Made by a program: the position numbers and the translations under genes. Under the pieces are notes generated by a model that ran no database searches, was not told the origin of the DNA, and saw nothing but the letters and a program-made list of their open reading frames with translations. Positions 53,949 to 63,482 of a stretch of DNA of 64,000 nt are shown piece after piece. Each line of letters opens with the position of its first letter. Position 1 is the stretch's first letter. Source of the stretch: Marinobacter sp. ELB17 (lineage in GTDB: Bacteria > Pseudomonadota > Gammaproteobacteria > Pseudomonadales > Oleiphilaceae); assembly GCF_000169375.1 (NCBI RefSeq), contig NZ_AAXY01000005.1:231692-295691 (forward strand), given 5' to 3'.

Positions 53949-55388
53949 ATGAGTACGTCCCACCCACTTTACATCAATGGCCAATGGGTCACCGGCGCCA
54001 AGCGCATCACCAACTCCAGCCCGTCTGACCTGACCGATGTGATCGGCGAGTACGACCAGGCCAGCGCCGAACAAACCCGACAGGCCATTAGCGCCGCCCG
54101 GCAGGGTTTCGCGCAGTGGAGCAAAAGCGGGTTGGAACAGCGCTACAAAGCTCTTATGGCCATTGGCGACGAGCTGATTACGCGTCAGCAGGAACTGGGT
54201 GAATTACTATCGCGGGAAGAAGGTAAACCCCTGGCCGAAGGCAAAGGCGAAGTGTACCGCTCCGGTCAGTTTTTCCATTACTACGCCGCCGAAGTGCTGC
54301 GGCAGATTGACGAGCGTGCAGAATCTGTGCGGCCGGGCGTAGAAATTGACGTTCGCCGCGAGCCATTGGGCGTGGTGGGCATTATCAGCCCGTGGAACTT
54401 CCCCATGGCCACTGCGGTTTGGAAAATTGCACCGGCTCTGGCGTTTGGTAACGCCGTCGTCTTTAAGCCCGCCAACCTGGTACCCGCCAGCGCCTGGGCG
54501 CTGACTGAAATTATCAGCCGCCAGGAATTTCCGGCAGGCACGTTTAACCTGGTGATGGGTTCCGGCGGCGAAACCGGTGAAGCCCTGATCAACAGCCCGC
54601 AGATTCAGGCCCTGACCTTTACCGGCTCCCTGGAAGTAGGTCGCCGCATAGCGTCTGCTACCGTCGCCAACCTGGTGAAATGCCAGCTGGAAATGGGCTC
54701 TAAAAACGCGTTGATCGTGGTTGACGATGCCGACGTGGACCTGGCTGTAGAAGCCGCCTTTAACGGTTCCTATTCCGGCAGCGGCCAGAAATGCACCGCC
54801 TCGTCACGCCTGATTGTGACCGATGCCGTTCACGACGAGTTTGTCAGCAAGCTGATTGCCCGCCTGGAAAAAGCCACCGTTGGCCATGCCCTGCACGAAG
54901 GCGTTCAGATCGGCCCCATCGCCGACAAACGCCAGCTGGACTCCAACATGGAGTGGATTGAGCGCGCCCAGGCCGACGGCGCTACCCTGGCCTTTGGCGG
55001 CAACCGCATTGAAATGGCAACCGAAGGCTATTACATGGTGCCCGCGCTGTTCACCAACACCACCAACGACATGGCCATTAACCGCGACGAAGTGTTCGGC
55101 CCTATCGCCTGCGTTATCCGCGTGGCGGATTATGAAGCTGCGCTGACCACACTGAACGACACCCAATACGGCCTGACCGCGGGTATTATCACCAACTCCC
55201 TGAAGCTGGCGTCTGATTTCAAAGCCCGTGCCGAAACCGGTTGTGTGATGGTGAACCTACCCACGGCAGGTACCGATTACCACGTGCCCTTCGGAGGCCG
55301 TAAAAACTCCAGCTTTGGCCCCCGCGAACAGGGCCAGTACGCGCGCGAGTTCTACACCGTGGTAAAAACCTGCTACGTGCGGGCATAA
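53949..55388 (+). CDS. NAD(P)-dependent aldehyde dehydrogenase, semialdehyde type
   Basis: 479 residues. Catalytic residues: Cys282 (GSGQKCTASSR), Glu248 (CQLEMGSKN) and Asn150 (SPWNFPMAT). The stretch EGKGEVYRSGQFFHYYAAEV resembles alpha-ketoglutaric semialdehyde dehydrogenases, so a dicarboxylic semialdehyde is a fair guess. Start: ATG at 53949 with AAAGGAG 7 bases upstream; the frame opens 20 codons earlier without such a site. First gene of the operon under the LysR regulator. Oxidises the aldehyde produced in the pathway to its acid. Confidence 0.88.
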   Translation: MSTSHPLYINGQWVTGAKRITNSSPSDLTDVIGEYDQASAEQTRQAISAARQGFAQWSKSGLEQRYKALMAIGDELITRQQELGELLSREEGKPLAEGKGEVYRSGQFFHYYAAEVLRQIDERAESVRPGVEIDVRREPLGVVGIISPWNFPMATAVWKIAPALAFGNAVVFKPANLVPASAWALTEIISRQEFPAGTFNLVMGSGGETGEALINSPQIQALTFTGSLEVGRRIASATVANLVKCQLEMGSKNALIVVDDADVDLAVEAAFNGSYSGSGQKCTASSRLIVTDAVHDEFVSKLIARLEKATVGHALHEGVQIGPIADKRQLDSNMEWIERAQADGATLAFGGNRIEMATEGYYMVPALFTNTTNDMAINRDEVFGPIACVIRVADYEAALTTLNDTQYGLTAGIITNSLKLASDFKARAETGCVMVNLPTAGTDYHVPFGGRKNSSFGPREQGQYAREFYTVVKTCYVRA

Positions 55389-55401
55389 CGAGGGCCATGT
55401 C

Positions 55402-56379
55402 ATGCTGACCATAGACGGACTGCAATACTCCAACTGGTCCCGTGAGATATTCGAGCAAATGCGCGCCGGCGGTGTTACCGCCGTGCACGCCACGCTGGTG
55501 TACCACGAGAACACCCGCGAAACCCTGACCCGCTTTGGCGAATGGAATCGGCGTTTCGAGCAGCACGCGGACCTGATCATGCCGGTGTACGAGCCGGCTG
55601 ACATCCAGCGTGCCCACGCAAGCAACCGCATCGGCGTTTTCTTTGGCGCGCAGAACTGCTCGCCGATTGAAGACGACATCGACATGATTGCGGTCATGCG
55701 CCGTATGGGCCTGATGATCATGCAGCTGACGTATAACAACCAAAGCCTGTTGGCGACTGGTTGCTACGAAGCTGAAGACAACGGCATCACCCGCTTTGGC
55801 CGCCAAGCTATCGCGGAAATGAACCGTACCGGCATGATCATCGATATGTCCCACAGCTCGGAAAAATCGACGCTGGAGGCCATCGAACTGTCGATTCGGC
55901 CGGTCATTATTTCCCACGCCAATCCGTCGACGTTCCATGCGGCAAAGCGCAATAAATCGGACAAAGTTCTAAAAGCCATCGGCGAAAGCGGCGGGTTGCT
56001 GGGCTTTTCGGTGTACCCGTTCCATCTGAAAGACGGGCCGGACTGCACCCTGGAAAGCTTCTGCAATATGGTGGCCGATACCGCCGATCTGATGGGCATT
56101 GACCACATAGGGCTGGGTACAGATTTGTGCCAGGGCCAACCGCAATCGGTGCTGGACTGGATGCGCAACGGGCGCTGGTCCAAGGAAATGGATTTCGGCG
56201 AAGGCAACAAAGGCAACGCCGGCTGGCCAAGACCGTTAACGTGGTTTCAGGACAATCGCGATTTTCCTGCCATTATTGAAGGATTACGGAAAAAAGGATT
56301 CAGCGACATTGACGTGCAAAAGATCATGGGCGTGAATTGGCTAAAACAACTTGAAAAGGGAACCGCGCCGGCAATTTGA
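55402..56379 (+). CDS. M19 dipeptidase-like metal-dependent hydrolase, divergent metal site
   Basis: 325 residues of the renal-dipeptidase (M19) fold. Late metal and active-site motifs are there: DMSHSS, VIISHANPS and DHIGLGTDL. The early H-x-D motif, normally DGHND near the N-terminus, is replaced by DGLQYSNW (residues 5-12), so the usual first two zinc ligands are missing. No signal peptide, so it is cytoplasmic. Similar proteins occur beside glycine betaine catabolism genes in Pseudomonas. It is 13 bp after the dehydrogenase gene. Peptide hydrolysis is not a safe assumption; it may act on another amide or lactam. Confidence 0.75.
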   Translation: MLTIDGLQYSNWSREIFEQMRAGGVTAVHATLVYHENTRETLTRFGEWNRRFEQHADLIMPVYEPADIQRAHASNRIGVFFGAQNCSPIEDDIDMIAVMRRMGLMIMQLTYNNQSLLATGCYEAEDNGITRFGRQAIAEMNRTGMIIDMSHSSEKSTLEAIELSIRPVIISHANPSTFHAAKRNKSDKVLKAIGESGGLLGFSVYPFHLKDGPDCTLESFCNMVADTADLMGIDHIGLGTDLCQGQPQSVLDWMRNGRWSKEMDFGEGNKGNAGWPRPLTWFQDNRDFPAIIEGLRKKGFSDIDVQKIMGVNWLKQLEKGTAPAI

Positions 56380-56422
56380 AGACCGGCGAACAGAAAACTG
56401 GCAGGCGCAACACCAACCATCA

Positions 56423-56458
56423 AACCAGGGTGTTTCAATAAACCAGGGTGTCTCAATA
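56423..56458 (+). repeat. two tandem 18 bp repeats
   Basis: AACCAGGGTGTTTCAATA followed by AACCAGGGTGTCTCAATA, one mismatch, just upstream of the BCCT ribosome site. Confidence 0.85.
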
Positions 56459-56471
56459 AAAAAAGGTAAGC

Positions 56472-58097
56472 GTGATGAAAAATAACAAAATCAAGGCAGG
56501 CGGCGATTACTCACTTGCCCAGCTGGGCGACCCGGTATTACTGGCACTCAGTGTGGGCTTTATTGTGCTGTTCGTCGGGTTCTCGCTGTTTGACCTGAAA
56601 GGCGTCGCAGATCTGATTGGTACCGGCTTTGCCTGGACCGCGAAAGTCTTTGGCACTTACTTCCAGATGCTGTTGCTGGCCACCTTTTTTATTGCCATCG
56701 GCGTTGCTTGCAGCCCTGCCGGCCGTGCCAAAATCGGCAATCTCGACCGCCCGGAGATGAGCACCTTCCGCTGGCTGTCTATTATTATGTGTACCCTGCT
56801 GGCCGGTGGCGGCGTGTTCTTCGCCGCAGGCGAGCCCATTTATCACTTTGTGGTGACCCCGCCGGCGTTTACCTCCGAGCCAGGCACGGCAGCCGCCGTG
56901 TCCAACGCCATGGCACAGTCCTTTATGCACTGGGGCTTTTTGGCCTGGGCGGTGCTAGGTACCTTGTCTGCGATTGTTCTGGCCCATGCCCACTATGTAA
57001 ATGACAAGCCGCTGCAGCCGCGCACATTGCTTTACCCGGTGTTTGGCGAAAGGGTCATGCGCGGCTGGCTGGGCAGCGTCGTCGACGCCTGCTGCGTTAT
57101 TGCAGTGGTTGCCGGCACCGTTGGCCCGATTGGCTTTTTGGCCACCCAAATGAGCTTCGGCCTGAGTGAACTGTTCGGTCTTGCAGACGGCCTGGGCACT
57201 CAAATGGCTATTCTGGTGGTGCTGGCGGCTATTTACGTAACCTCTGCCGTCACCGGTATTCACCGCGGCATTCAGGTTCTAAGCCGCCTGAACGTATTCC
57301 TGGCGCTGGCCGTTGCCGCCATTATCTTTATCTTTGGCCCTACCCTGTTCCTGACCAACACCTACTTCCAGAGCATGGGCCAGTACGTGTCATCGTTCAT
57401 AGAAATGGCAACCATGACCTCAGAAAGCGCACCGGCCTGGTGGATGAAGTGGTGGACCGTGTTCTTCTTTGCCTGGTTTATCGGCTACGCCCCATTGATG
57501 GCGATTTTTGTGGCGCGCATATCCCGCGGCCGCAGCATTCGTGAAATGATCATGGCGGTAGCGGTTATGGCCCCTATTGCCACCACTGTCTGGTTCACGC
57601 TTTTGGGAGGTTCAGGCATCTACTACCAGATGACCGGCGTGATTGACCTGGCCGACGCCCTCAACAACTTCCGCTTTGACGTAGCCACGCTTACCGTCGC
57701 CCAGGCACTGCCAGGCGGCAGCTTTATGGCCCTGGCCATTCTGGTACTAACCACCATATTCGTGGCCACCACCGGCGACTCCATGAGCTACTCCATCGCC
57801 GTGGTCAGCTCCGGCCATGACGATCCCAACACCTTTGTACGCGCATTCTGGGGCCTGGCTATGGCTGGCATGGCTGGCGTTTTGCTGTACATGGGCGCCG
57901 GGCAAATCAGCGTGCTGCAACAGTTTATTGTGATAACCGCTATTCCTGTGTCGCTGGTTCTCCTCCCGTCGCTTTGGCTGGGCCCAAAAGCCGCCTACGC
58001 CATGGCCCGTGAACAGAATCTGATTCCACAACTCTCTGGTGCAACCGCAGCAACAGGCTCGGTAACACCGGCAGAATACTCAAAGGTGAGATCATGA
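56472..58097 (+). CDS. BCCT family transporter
   Basis: 541 residues, twelve predicted membrane helices. The family signature is seen in WWMKWWTVFFFAWFIGYAPL followed by VARISRGRSIREMI. These carriers import trimethylammonium compounds (betaine, choline, carnitine) or related zwitterions with Na+ or H+. Its place inside a catabolic operon, not near an osmolyte gene, suggests uptake of a growth substrate. The start ATG follows AAAAAGG. Overlaps the next gene by 4 bp (ATGA). Confidence 0.92.
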   Translation: MMKNNKIKAGGDYSLAQLGDPVLLALSVGFIVLFVGFSLFDLKGVADLIGTGFAWTAKVFGTYFQMLLLATFFIAIGVACSPAGRAKIGNLDRPEMSTFRWLSIIMCTLLAGGGVFFAAGEPIYHFVVTPPAFTSEPGTAAAVSNAMAQSFMHWGFLAWAVLGTLSAIVLAHAHYVNDKPLQPRTLLYPVFGERVMRGWLGSVVDACCVIAVVAGTVGPIGFLATQMSFGLSELFGLADGLGTQMAILVVLAAIYVTSAVTGIHRGIQVLSRLNVFLALAVAAIIFIFGPTLFLTNTYFQSMGQYVSSFIEMATMTSESAPAWWMKWWTVFFFAWFIGYAPLMAIFVARISRGRSIREMIMAVAVMAPIATTVWFTLLGGSGIYYQMTGVIDLADALNNFRFDVATLTVAQALPGGSFMALAILVLTTIFVATTGDSMSYSIAVVSSGHDDPNTFVRAFWGLAMAGMAGVLLYMGAGQISVLQQFIVITAIPVSLVLLPSLWLGPKAAYAMAREQNLIPQLSGATAATGSVTPAEYSKVRS

Positions 58098-59830
58098 GCT
58101 GGGCCGATACCCTTTCAACCACCGATAACCTGCGTCCCGCCGATCAGGTCATGCAGCTAGACCGGCTGGGCAGTATGTTCGCCAGCCGCCTGAGCTTTGC
58201 TCGCTCGCTGGTGCGCAAGATGATCAAGGAACGCTGGCAGATCAGCAACGCCGTGTTTGACCTGAACGACCAGGGCCACGGCACCGCTATTTACCGCATC
58301 ACCACGCCCCAGGGGCTTTACCACTGCGTGATTTTCTGCCGCGAACTGCGCGCAGACCAGCGCTCAGACCGGGTCATTGCCGAAGCCTGGGACGCGACCT
58401 TTGCAATAGTTGAAGGCGATGTGGAAGCGGAGCTGCTGCAGAACATGGCCGACAACGTGCCATTGCAGGAAGCTGGCCGACTGTCTTCCAGAGTTCTGGT
58501 TCTGTCGCGGGCCAACAAGAGCCTACGCAACTTCAGCCAGTTTGTGGCTGCGCTGGCCGTCGGCGAACAGCCCGACCCAGCCGCGCTGACGGCGGTCGGT
58601 TATCTTTACCGCACCACGGCGGTCTACGGTAACGGCAAATTTGGCATTGCCGATTTTGCCCGACTGGAACGCAACACGGATTTAAACCGGCCATTTTCTG
58701 CGCAAATGCTGGCTGTGTATGTGCTGCGCCAGTTCTCCATTGAGCAACTGAACCACCTGGCAAGGGTGCAAGCACCAGACACTGCCGCAGAGCTAGCCCC
58801 GGAACTGCAACGTTACCTGGGCATTGGCAACTCCACCGGCCTGGGTATGGCGCCGTTTCTGATCAATCACCCGCAGCTGATTCAGCAATGGATCTACGGC
58901 CGCGAACGCGCCCTGGCTTGCGCGCGCCTGCAGCCTGCCAGCGAAAAATGCCGCAACAAGTTACTTGCGCTGATGCTGCGCGCCCACCGCTATTTGCAGC
59001 AAACCGTTACCGAAGACCAGGCCCAAACCCAGCGCAACCGGAACATTGTGCAGTCGGTGCAGCAAGTGATCGATTGGCTGGAGCGCACCCCTGCGCATCC
59101 GGCGCTGTATCGCGAACTGACCGACTGGGCAGACAAACACAGCTCGGTTGAAGCGCAGGAACTGATCAACACCCTGCTGATAGAGATGTATCCAGAACTG
59201 GTAGACAGCCTGGACGATGAACTGGGCTGCCATGAAACCATGGATTTGCAGCCCGATATGAAAGTGCGAAAGTTGAAAGAGCTGATCGAGCAGAGCTTTG
59301 CCTGGGCGCTGAGCTACAGCGAAGAAAGCGCAGAAGACAACTACTGGTTCTGGTACCGCTCGGAGGAAAAGGAAGAACCGCGGTTGGGCATTCGTGCCGA
59401 GGAATCTGGCGCCGAAAAAGAAACCGCGCTGGCCATAGGCCCGCGTATCAGCCGCTGCTATACCCTGCTGGCGGAGTTTGTACAGAACAACCCCAGTGCC
59501 ATGGTGGTCGAGTTTTTGATGGCACACTCGAAGCAGAAAGAAATTGTGCGGCGTATCCAGACCATGGCACCGACGCCCTACGGCGAAATTCGCGCTAACT
59601 TATGGCACCGCGATATGAAACCCATGCACCTGCTGCGCACGAAACTGTCATTCTTTGGCGCAGGCCGGTTTGACCCAAAATCCGACCGCTGGGTTCGCAT
59701 CACGTTGTTCCAGGGCGCACCCCTAGGCGTTGAACTGACAAACCCTGCGCTGTCGCTGGACCAGCTTGACGACTGGAGCTTTCCCATACAGCCAGAACGG
59801 CAGCCCGGAAAGCAGGCAGAAGCCCAATGA
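58094..59830 (+). CDS. unknown protein, 578 aa, of the betaine-like catabolic operon
   Basis: No family recognised. Soluble, mostly helical, no signal peptide. Features: LDRLGSMFASRLSFARSLVRKM, YHCVIFCRELRADQRSDRVI, an acidic part at about 415-450 with EESAEDNYWFWYRSEEKEEP, and HRDMKPMHLLRTKLSFFGAG, which recalls a kinase-like HRD loop in spelling but lacks the rest of that fold as far as I can see. Starts inside the BCCT gene end (4 bp overlap) and overlaps the next gene by 4 bp, so it is tightly coupled. Probably an enzyme or a regulator specific to this pathway. Confidence 0.7.
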   Translation: MSWADTLSTTDNLRPADQVMQLDRLGSMFASRLSFARSLVRKMIKERWQISNAVFDLNDQGHGTAIYRITTPQGLYHCVIFCRELRADQRSDRVIAEAWDATFAIVEGDVEAELLQNMADNVPLQEAGRLSSRVLVLSRANKSLRNFSQFVAALAVGEQPDPAALTAVGYLYRTTAVYGNGKFGIADFARLERNTDLNRPFSAQMLAVYVLRQFSIEQLNHLARVQAPDTAAELAPELQRYLGIGNSTGLGMAPFLINHPQLIQQWIYGRERALACARLQPASEKCRNKLLALMLRAHRYLQQTVTEDQAQTQRNRNIVQSVQQVIDWLERTPAHPALYRELTDWADKHSSVEAQELINTLLIEMYPELVDSLDDELGCHETMDLQPDMKVRKLKELIEQSFAWALSYSEESAEDNYWFWYRSEEKEEPRLGIRAEESGAEKETALAIGPRISRCYTLLAEFVQNNPSAMVVEFLMAHSKQKEIVRRIQTMAPTPYGEIRANLWHRDMKPMHLLRTKLSFFGAGRFDPKSDRWVRITLFQGAPLGVELTNPALSLDQLDDWSFPIQPERQPGKQAEAQ

Positions 59831-60594
59831 AAGTATCGTTTAACGAATTGCAGGGCTTGTCGCGCAAGGCGTTTAGTGGCGTCGGTTTTGACGACGGCGA
59901 CGCCAGCGACGCCGCCGACATGGTGGTGTGGATGGAAGCCCACGGCCTGAACGGCATTCAATCCCTGAAGCGTAGCCTGGCGTTCATACTCGAAGAAGAT
60001 CAGTCACATTCGCCAGAAATCATCTACCAGGATGCCGACCTGTGCGTGGTAGACGCCCACAACCGCACGGCTCTGAACAACGCCAGCCTGGCCATCGAAC
60101 TGGGTTACGCCAAATGCCGCGCGCGCGGGCTGTCGGTGACAAAAATACGTCACTGCCACAACCGCATGCTGATTGTGGGCTACCTGTCGCGGGTGGCGCG
60201 GCGCAACATGAGCGTTACCGCGTTCTGGCGCGACTCCCACCAGCCTTTGACGGAAATATTGGTCAGCTTCAAAGCCGGCGAAGAAGCGCCGGAAATCTGT
60301 ATGTACAGCCTGGACGACATACCGGATGACACAGAACCCAATGACGGCATTACCCTGGTGATGGTGAACCACGTCAACCTGATGCCCGACTTCAAGGCCG
60401 ATCAAACCCTGAACAACCTGCTGCATCAAGACAAACACAGCATGAACAACTGGCAGAAACACGCCTTGGCCGAAGGCATAGAGGTAGAACCTGAAATGTG
60501 GGACCGGCTAAAAGAACTGGCCACAAGAATTCTGGTGGAATCATCAGACGATTCACGCCAGGGCGCCGGAGCCGGCACCAGCGATAACGACTAA
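59827..60594 (+). CDS. DUF3726-type protein, malate/lactate-dehydrogenase-2-like
   Basis: 255 residues. The N-terminus VSFNELQGLSRKAFSGVGF, then DAADMVVWMEAHGLNGI, resembles the start of the NAD-dependent malate/ureidoglycolate/lactate dehydrogenase-2 family. The family's cofactor part is hard to see, so it is closer to DUF3726. Overlaps the previous gene by 4 bp. C-terminus is Ser/Gly/Asp-rich. If it acts as an oxidoreductase or imine reductase it would fit the operon, but this is a guess. Confidence 0.6.
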   Translation: MKVSFNELQGLSRKAFSGVGFDDGDASDAADMVVWMEAHGLNGIQSLKRSLAFILEEDQSHSPEIIYQDADLCVVDAHNRTALNNASLAIELGYAKCRARGLSVTKIRHCHNRMLIVGYLSRVARRNMSVTAFWRDSHQPLTEILVSFKAGEEAPEICMYSLDDIPDDTEPNDGITLVMVNHVNLMPDFKADQTLNNLLHQDKHSMNNWQKHALAEGIEVEPEMWDRLKELATRILVESSDDSRQGAGAGTSDND

Positions 60595-60664
60595 ACCGAT
60601 TAGCAGTCCAATACGCAACTATTCAATATTCAGCTATCCAGTACTCACCACTTAGGAACCCAGA

Positions 60665-61042
60665 ATGACCCCATATCCCGTGAACACTAACCTGCCAGCC
60701 TCGAAATCACCCCTGGCCTGGGCCACCGTGGGCAACGGCATTCTGTTCACCGCGCAAATCCCAATTGATGCCGAAGGCAACGTGGTGGATGGCGGTATAG
60801 AGCCGCAAATCAAGCAGACCCTGGCTAACCTGAAGCACACCCTGGAAAGCGCCGGCACCAGCGTTGCCAACCTTACCCAAGTGCTTATCTATGTGACCGA
60901 CCGGGATGACCTGGCCGCGGTAAATCGCGAATACGCTACGTTTGTCGCCGAGCCTTTCCCCAACCGCGCGGCCATTATTGTGTCCGGCTTTGCCCGCGCA
61001 GAAATGCTGGTGGAAATCGTGGCTTACGCAGTGGTGCCATAG
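60665..61042 (+). CDS. RidA family protein (enamine/imine deaminase)
   Basis: 125 residues, the usual length. YPVNTNLPASKSPLAWATVG at the start; the key arginine is Arg101 (EPFPNRAAIIV). RidA proteins hydrolyse reactive enamines or imines released by amine oxidation. Last gene of the operon, 70 bp after the previous stop. Its presence suggests that the pathway makes an imine or enamine intermediate. Confidence 0.88.
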   Translation: MTPYPVNTNLPASKSPLAWATVGNGILFTAQIPIDAEGNVVDGGIEPQIKQTLANLKHTLESAGTSVANLTQVLIYVTDRDDLAAVNREYATFVAEPFPNRAAIIVSGFARAEMLVEIVAYAVVP

Positions 61043-61084
61043 GCGGGATTCTGAAGCCCCGCGCCTGACAGCGAGGGGCTGACA

Positions 61085-63103
61085 TTAAACCGGTGGTTCG
61101 GCCTGCAGTGCTGCCGGTAAACGGCTCGCTCCCCAACTACGGTAAATCCGCTCGACTACCCGCTGAAGTTCTTCCTGGTCTACATCTGCCAGTTCTCCCC
61201 GCTCCAGGGGATCGAAGTGAAAAATATACAGCCGCGATGCAAACGCTTCGAACAGCAATGAACCCTCACCAAAACGCTCACCACAGCCGGATGTACTCAC
61301 TAGCACGCCGTCGCCCCAGTCTTGCCCGCTGTCGTTATTCGGGTTGTAGAAGTAAGCCCGCATTTGCCCTTCCGGGTCTAGCGCTACCCGCAGAATCGTA
61401 ATCGCGTGCCAGCCAATAAAGCGCCCGGCTCTGTCAGTTACCGCTATGCCTGCTGGCTGGGGGTGAATCAACGGCTGATTGCCGTTGTAATAGGGGTGAT
61501 AACTGGCGTAAAAATGCCGTAAAAACTCGTCCAGGTTGTCCAGATTTCCGGTGGCTACATCTACGTTAATGGCAAAGCCACGGCCGGCAGACCAGCCGTG
61601 GAACTCAGGATTCACCCAACGATGAGGGTCACCCTCGCGGCCAATGCACAAGCGCCCCATTTCCACGTAGATGCGGTCCAGATGGGGCACCACCACCAGC
61701 GACACCGGGTCCAGATCAAACGTTACCTCGGCGGCAAGCCCGGCGGCACTGCGCGCCGACGACACCGGAACACCTTCAAAGTGCATAACAATTTCGTTAT
61801 CCCGCGCAGCCCAGGTCACCATCTGCAATAGATAGTCCGGGTCGTTATAGGCCCACATAGACAATGCCCGTGCCGACTGGCAAGTCGGGTTGTTACCCTG
61901 GCCCACGCCCAAAGGCTGGCCCAGCATGTTCAACACACCCTGAATCAACCAGGCATTGGCCTGGGGCTGATAGCCATAGGCCAACTGCAGGCGTTCGCGG
62001 GCCTCCGGGCTTAGCGATAGCTTGGCCTGTCGCCAAAGCGCAGGCGCAACCGGCGGCTGGTAAAGAATTCCACGCTCCAGTAGCAACGCCAAGCCGTAAA
62101 GGCCTTGGGCGGTCTCAGCGAAAATGCCTTCGGTAATCAGCGTGTGCACCAATTCCCGGTAACACAACAAACAGTCTCGGCCGGTACTGGAAAGCCCCAA
62201 AGCCGCGCTCAGCAGCGCATCCTGACCTTCATCCATAATAAAGCGTACAAAGCTGGCGTGATACGGCGACACAAGACCCGTATCGTGCATCGAGCGGGCG
62301 AAGCCGGTGGCTTCATTTTGCAGATTTTGCGCGTCCATCGCCTGCAGGCGCTGTTCGTAAACCACTATTCCCGGGTCTTCACTGCACGCCCGCGTGGGGC
62401 CATACAGGCTACTAATCAAACGTTCAGCACCGCCGCCGGCTGCGCCCAAGTCCACATTCGGGTCTGCGCGACAAATGGCAATTTGGGTGATCATCTTGCG
62501 AACACCCGACACGCGAATGGGCCGCTGCTGCAAGATGCGCCAGATTTCCTCAATCAGATTTTCAATCACATGCTCGTAGCCGATGTTCTGAGCCACATAT
62601 TGCACCACGGCTTCGCTGATTAACGACAATTCGCCCTGTTCGCGTTCGGCTTCGCCGGTCATCCCAAACAGAAGACCAAGGTTAATCGCCAACACCTGAA
62701 TCAGATAATGCCTTGCCTCAGCAGCAGACACCGCCGGGTGCAGATAGGATTCGCGCACCACTGCCAGCAACCGTAATTCGCTGAACGCCTCAATCACAAC
62801 CGTATCGGCATTTGTGCTTTGCAGCGAATAGGTGGTCAAAGCCGGCACCAAAAGGCCCGGTTCGGCCCAATCCGTACCCTCAAAAACGCCTGCCTGCTCA
62901 ATGCGCTGAATACGCGCCTCGACGGCTTCACAGCCACCCGGCTGAAGCAGCACCCGGCGGGCGGTACCAAATACCCTGGGCAATTTGCCAAACTTCGCCA
63001 GAGATTCGCTTTGTTCCAGCGCCCGAATAGCATCGTCCAGCTTGGCAACCAGTTTGTCGAGACTCACAACCACAACCGTACTGCCCAATTGATAATCGTT
63101 CAA
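61085..63103 (-). CDS. unknown 672-aa protein with a papain-like cysteine-hydrolase signature
   Basis: No family recognised. N-terminal two thirds are helical. The last third has Gln402 and Cys408 in GQGNNPTCQSARAL (spacing Q-x5-C as in papain, 19 to 25), His566 in FIGWHAITIL and Asn587 in YFYNPNNDSG, in the order expected of a papain-fold enzyme (Cys, His, Asn). That fold is my inference. No signal peptide or membrane helix. Convergent with the ridA-type gene; no operon partner. Could be a protease, amidase or a toxin-like effector, or a structural relative. Confidence 0.6.
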   Translation of the reverse strand: MNDYQLGSTVVVVSLDKLVAKLDDAIRALEQSESLAKFGKLPRVFGTARRVLLQPGGCEAVEARIQRIEQAGVFEGTDWAEPGLLVPALTTYSLQSTNADTVVIEAFSELRLLAVVRESYLHPAVSAAEARHYLIQVLAINLGLLFGMTGEAEREQGELSLISEAVVQYVAQNIGYEHVIENLIEEIWRILQQRPIRVSGVRKMITQIAICRADPNVDLGAAGGGAERLISSLYGPTRACSEDPGIVVYEQRLQAMDAQNLQNEATGFARSMHDTGLVSPYHASFVRFIMDEGQDALLSAALGLSSTGRDCLLCYRELVHTLITEGIFAETAQGLYGLALLLERGILYQPPVAPALWRQAKLSLSPEARERLQLAYGYQPQANAWLIQGVLNMLGQPLGVGQGNNPTCQSARALSMWAYNDPDYLLQMVTWAARDNEIVMHFEGVPVSSARSAAGLAAEVTFDLDPVSLVVVPHLDRIYVEMGRLCIGREGDPHRWVNPEFHGWSAGRGFAINVDVATGNLDNLDEFLRHFYASYHPYYNGNQPLIHPQPAGIAVTDRAGRFIGWHAITILRVALDPEGQMRAYFYNPNNDSGQDWGDGVLVSTSGCGERFGEGSLLFEAFASRLYIFHFDPLERGELADVDQEELQRVVERIYRSWGASRLPAALQAEPPV

Positions 63104-63482
63104 AGCCAGTTCCTCAGAGCCGTACTACCGGCCCGGTGATGCATCGTGAAACGGTCGATTGGGCGTAAACACCAAAGCAGCCGGCATAACCTTTTGCATC
63201 CACCACTTCATTCGGAAAAATGTGGTCGTTGATTCTTTCGTGGTTTTTGAATCAAACCACAGTATAAGGCCCTAGTGAACATTAAACCCGTGAGCAGGTT
63301 ACAAAAGCTGAAATACTTTGCAAGGTCCGGCGGGGCCAGCACAGTCTTTATGTCCCTACGCGGATGCGTGAAAACCGCAAATCATCCGCTGAAGCCTCAC
63401 AAAAACATCACGAAAAACAGCAAAAGTGTTGGTGCCTCCAAGTAGACCGGTCGCATACTGAGCCCCACAAAAGAGATTATCC
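63104..63482. other. gene-free stretch
   Basis: 379 bp with no credible coding frame or strong hairpin. It should hold the promoter of the minus-strand 672-aa gene. Confidence 0.3.

Noticed and set aside
58094..59830. Protein kinase call for the 578-aa protein, based on HRD-like HRDMKP
   Set aside because: No glycine loop, lysine or DFG motif is visible, and the motif lies near the C-terminus.
62105..62623. 172-codon plus-strand frame inside the 672-aa gene
   Set aside because: No ribosome site, no similarity, and a long well-formed gene lies on the other strand.
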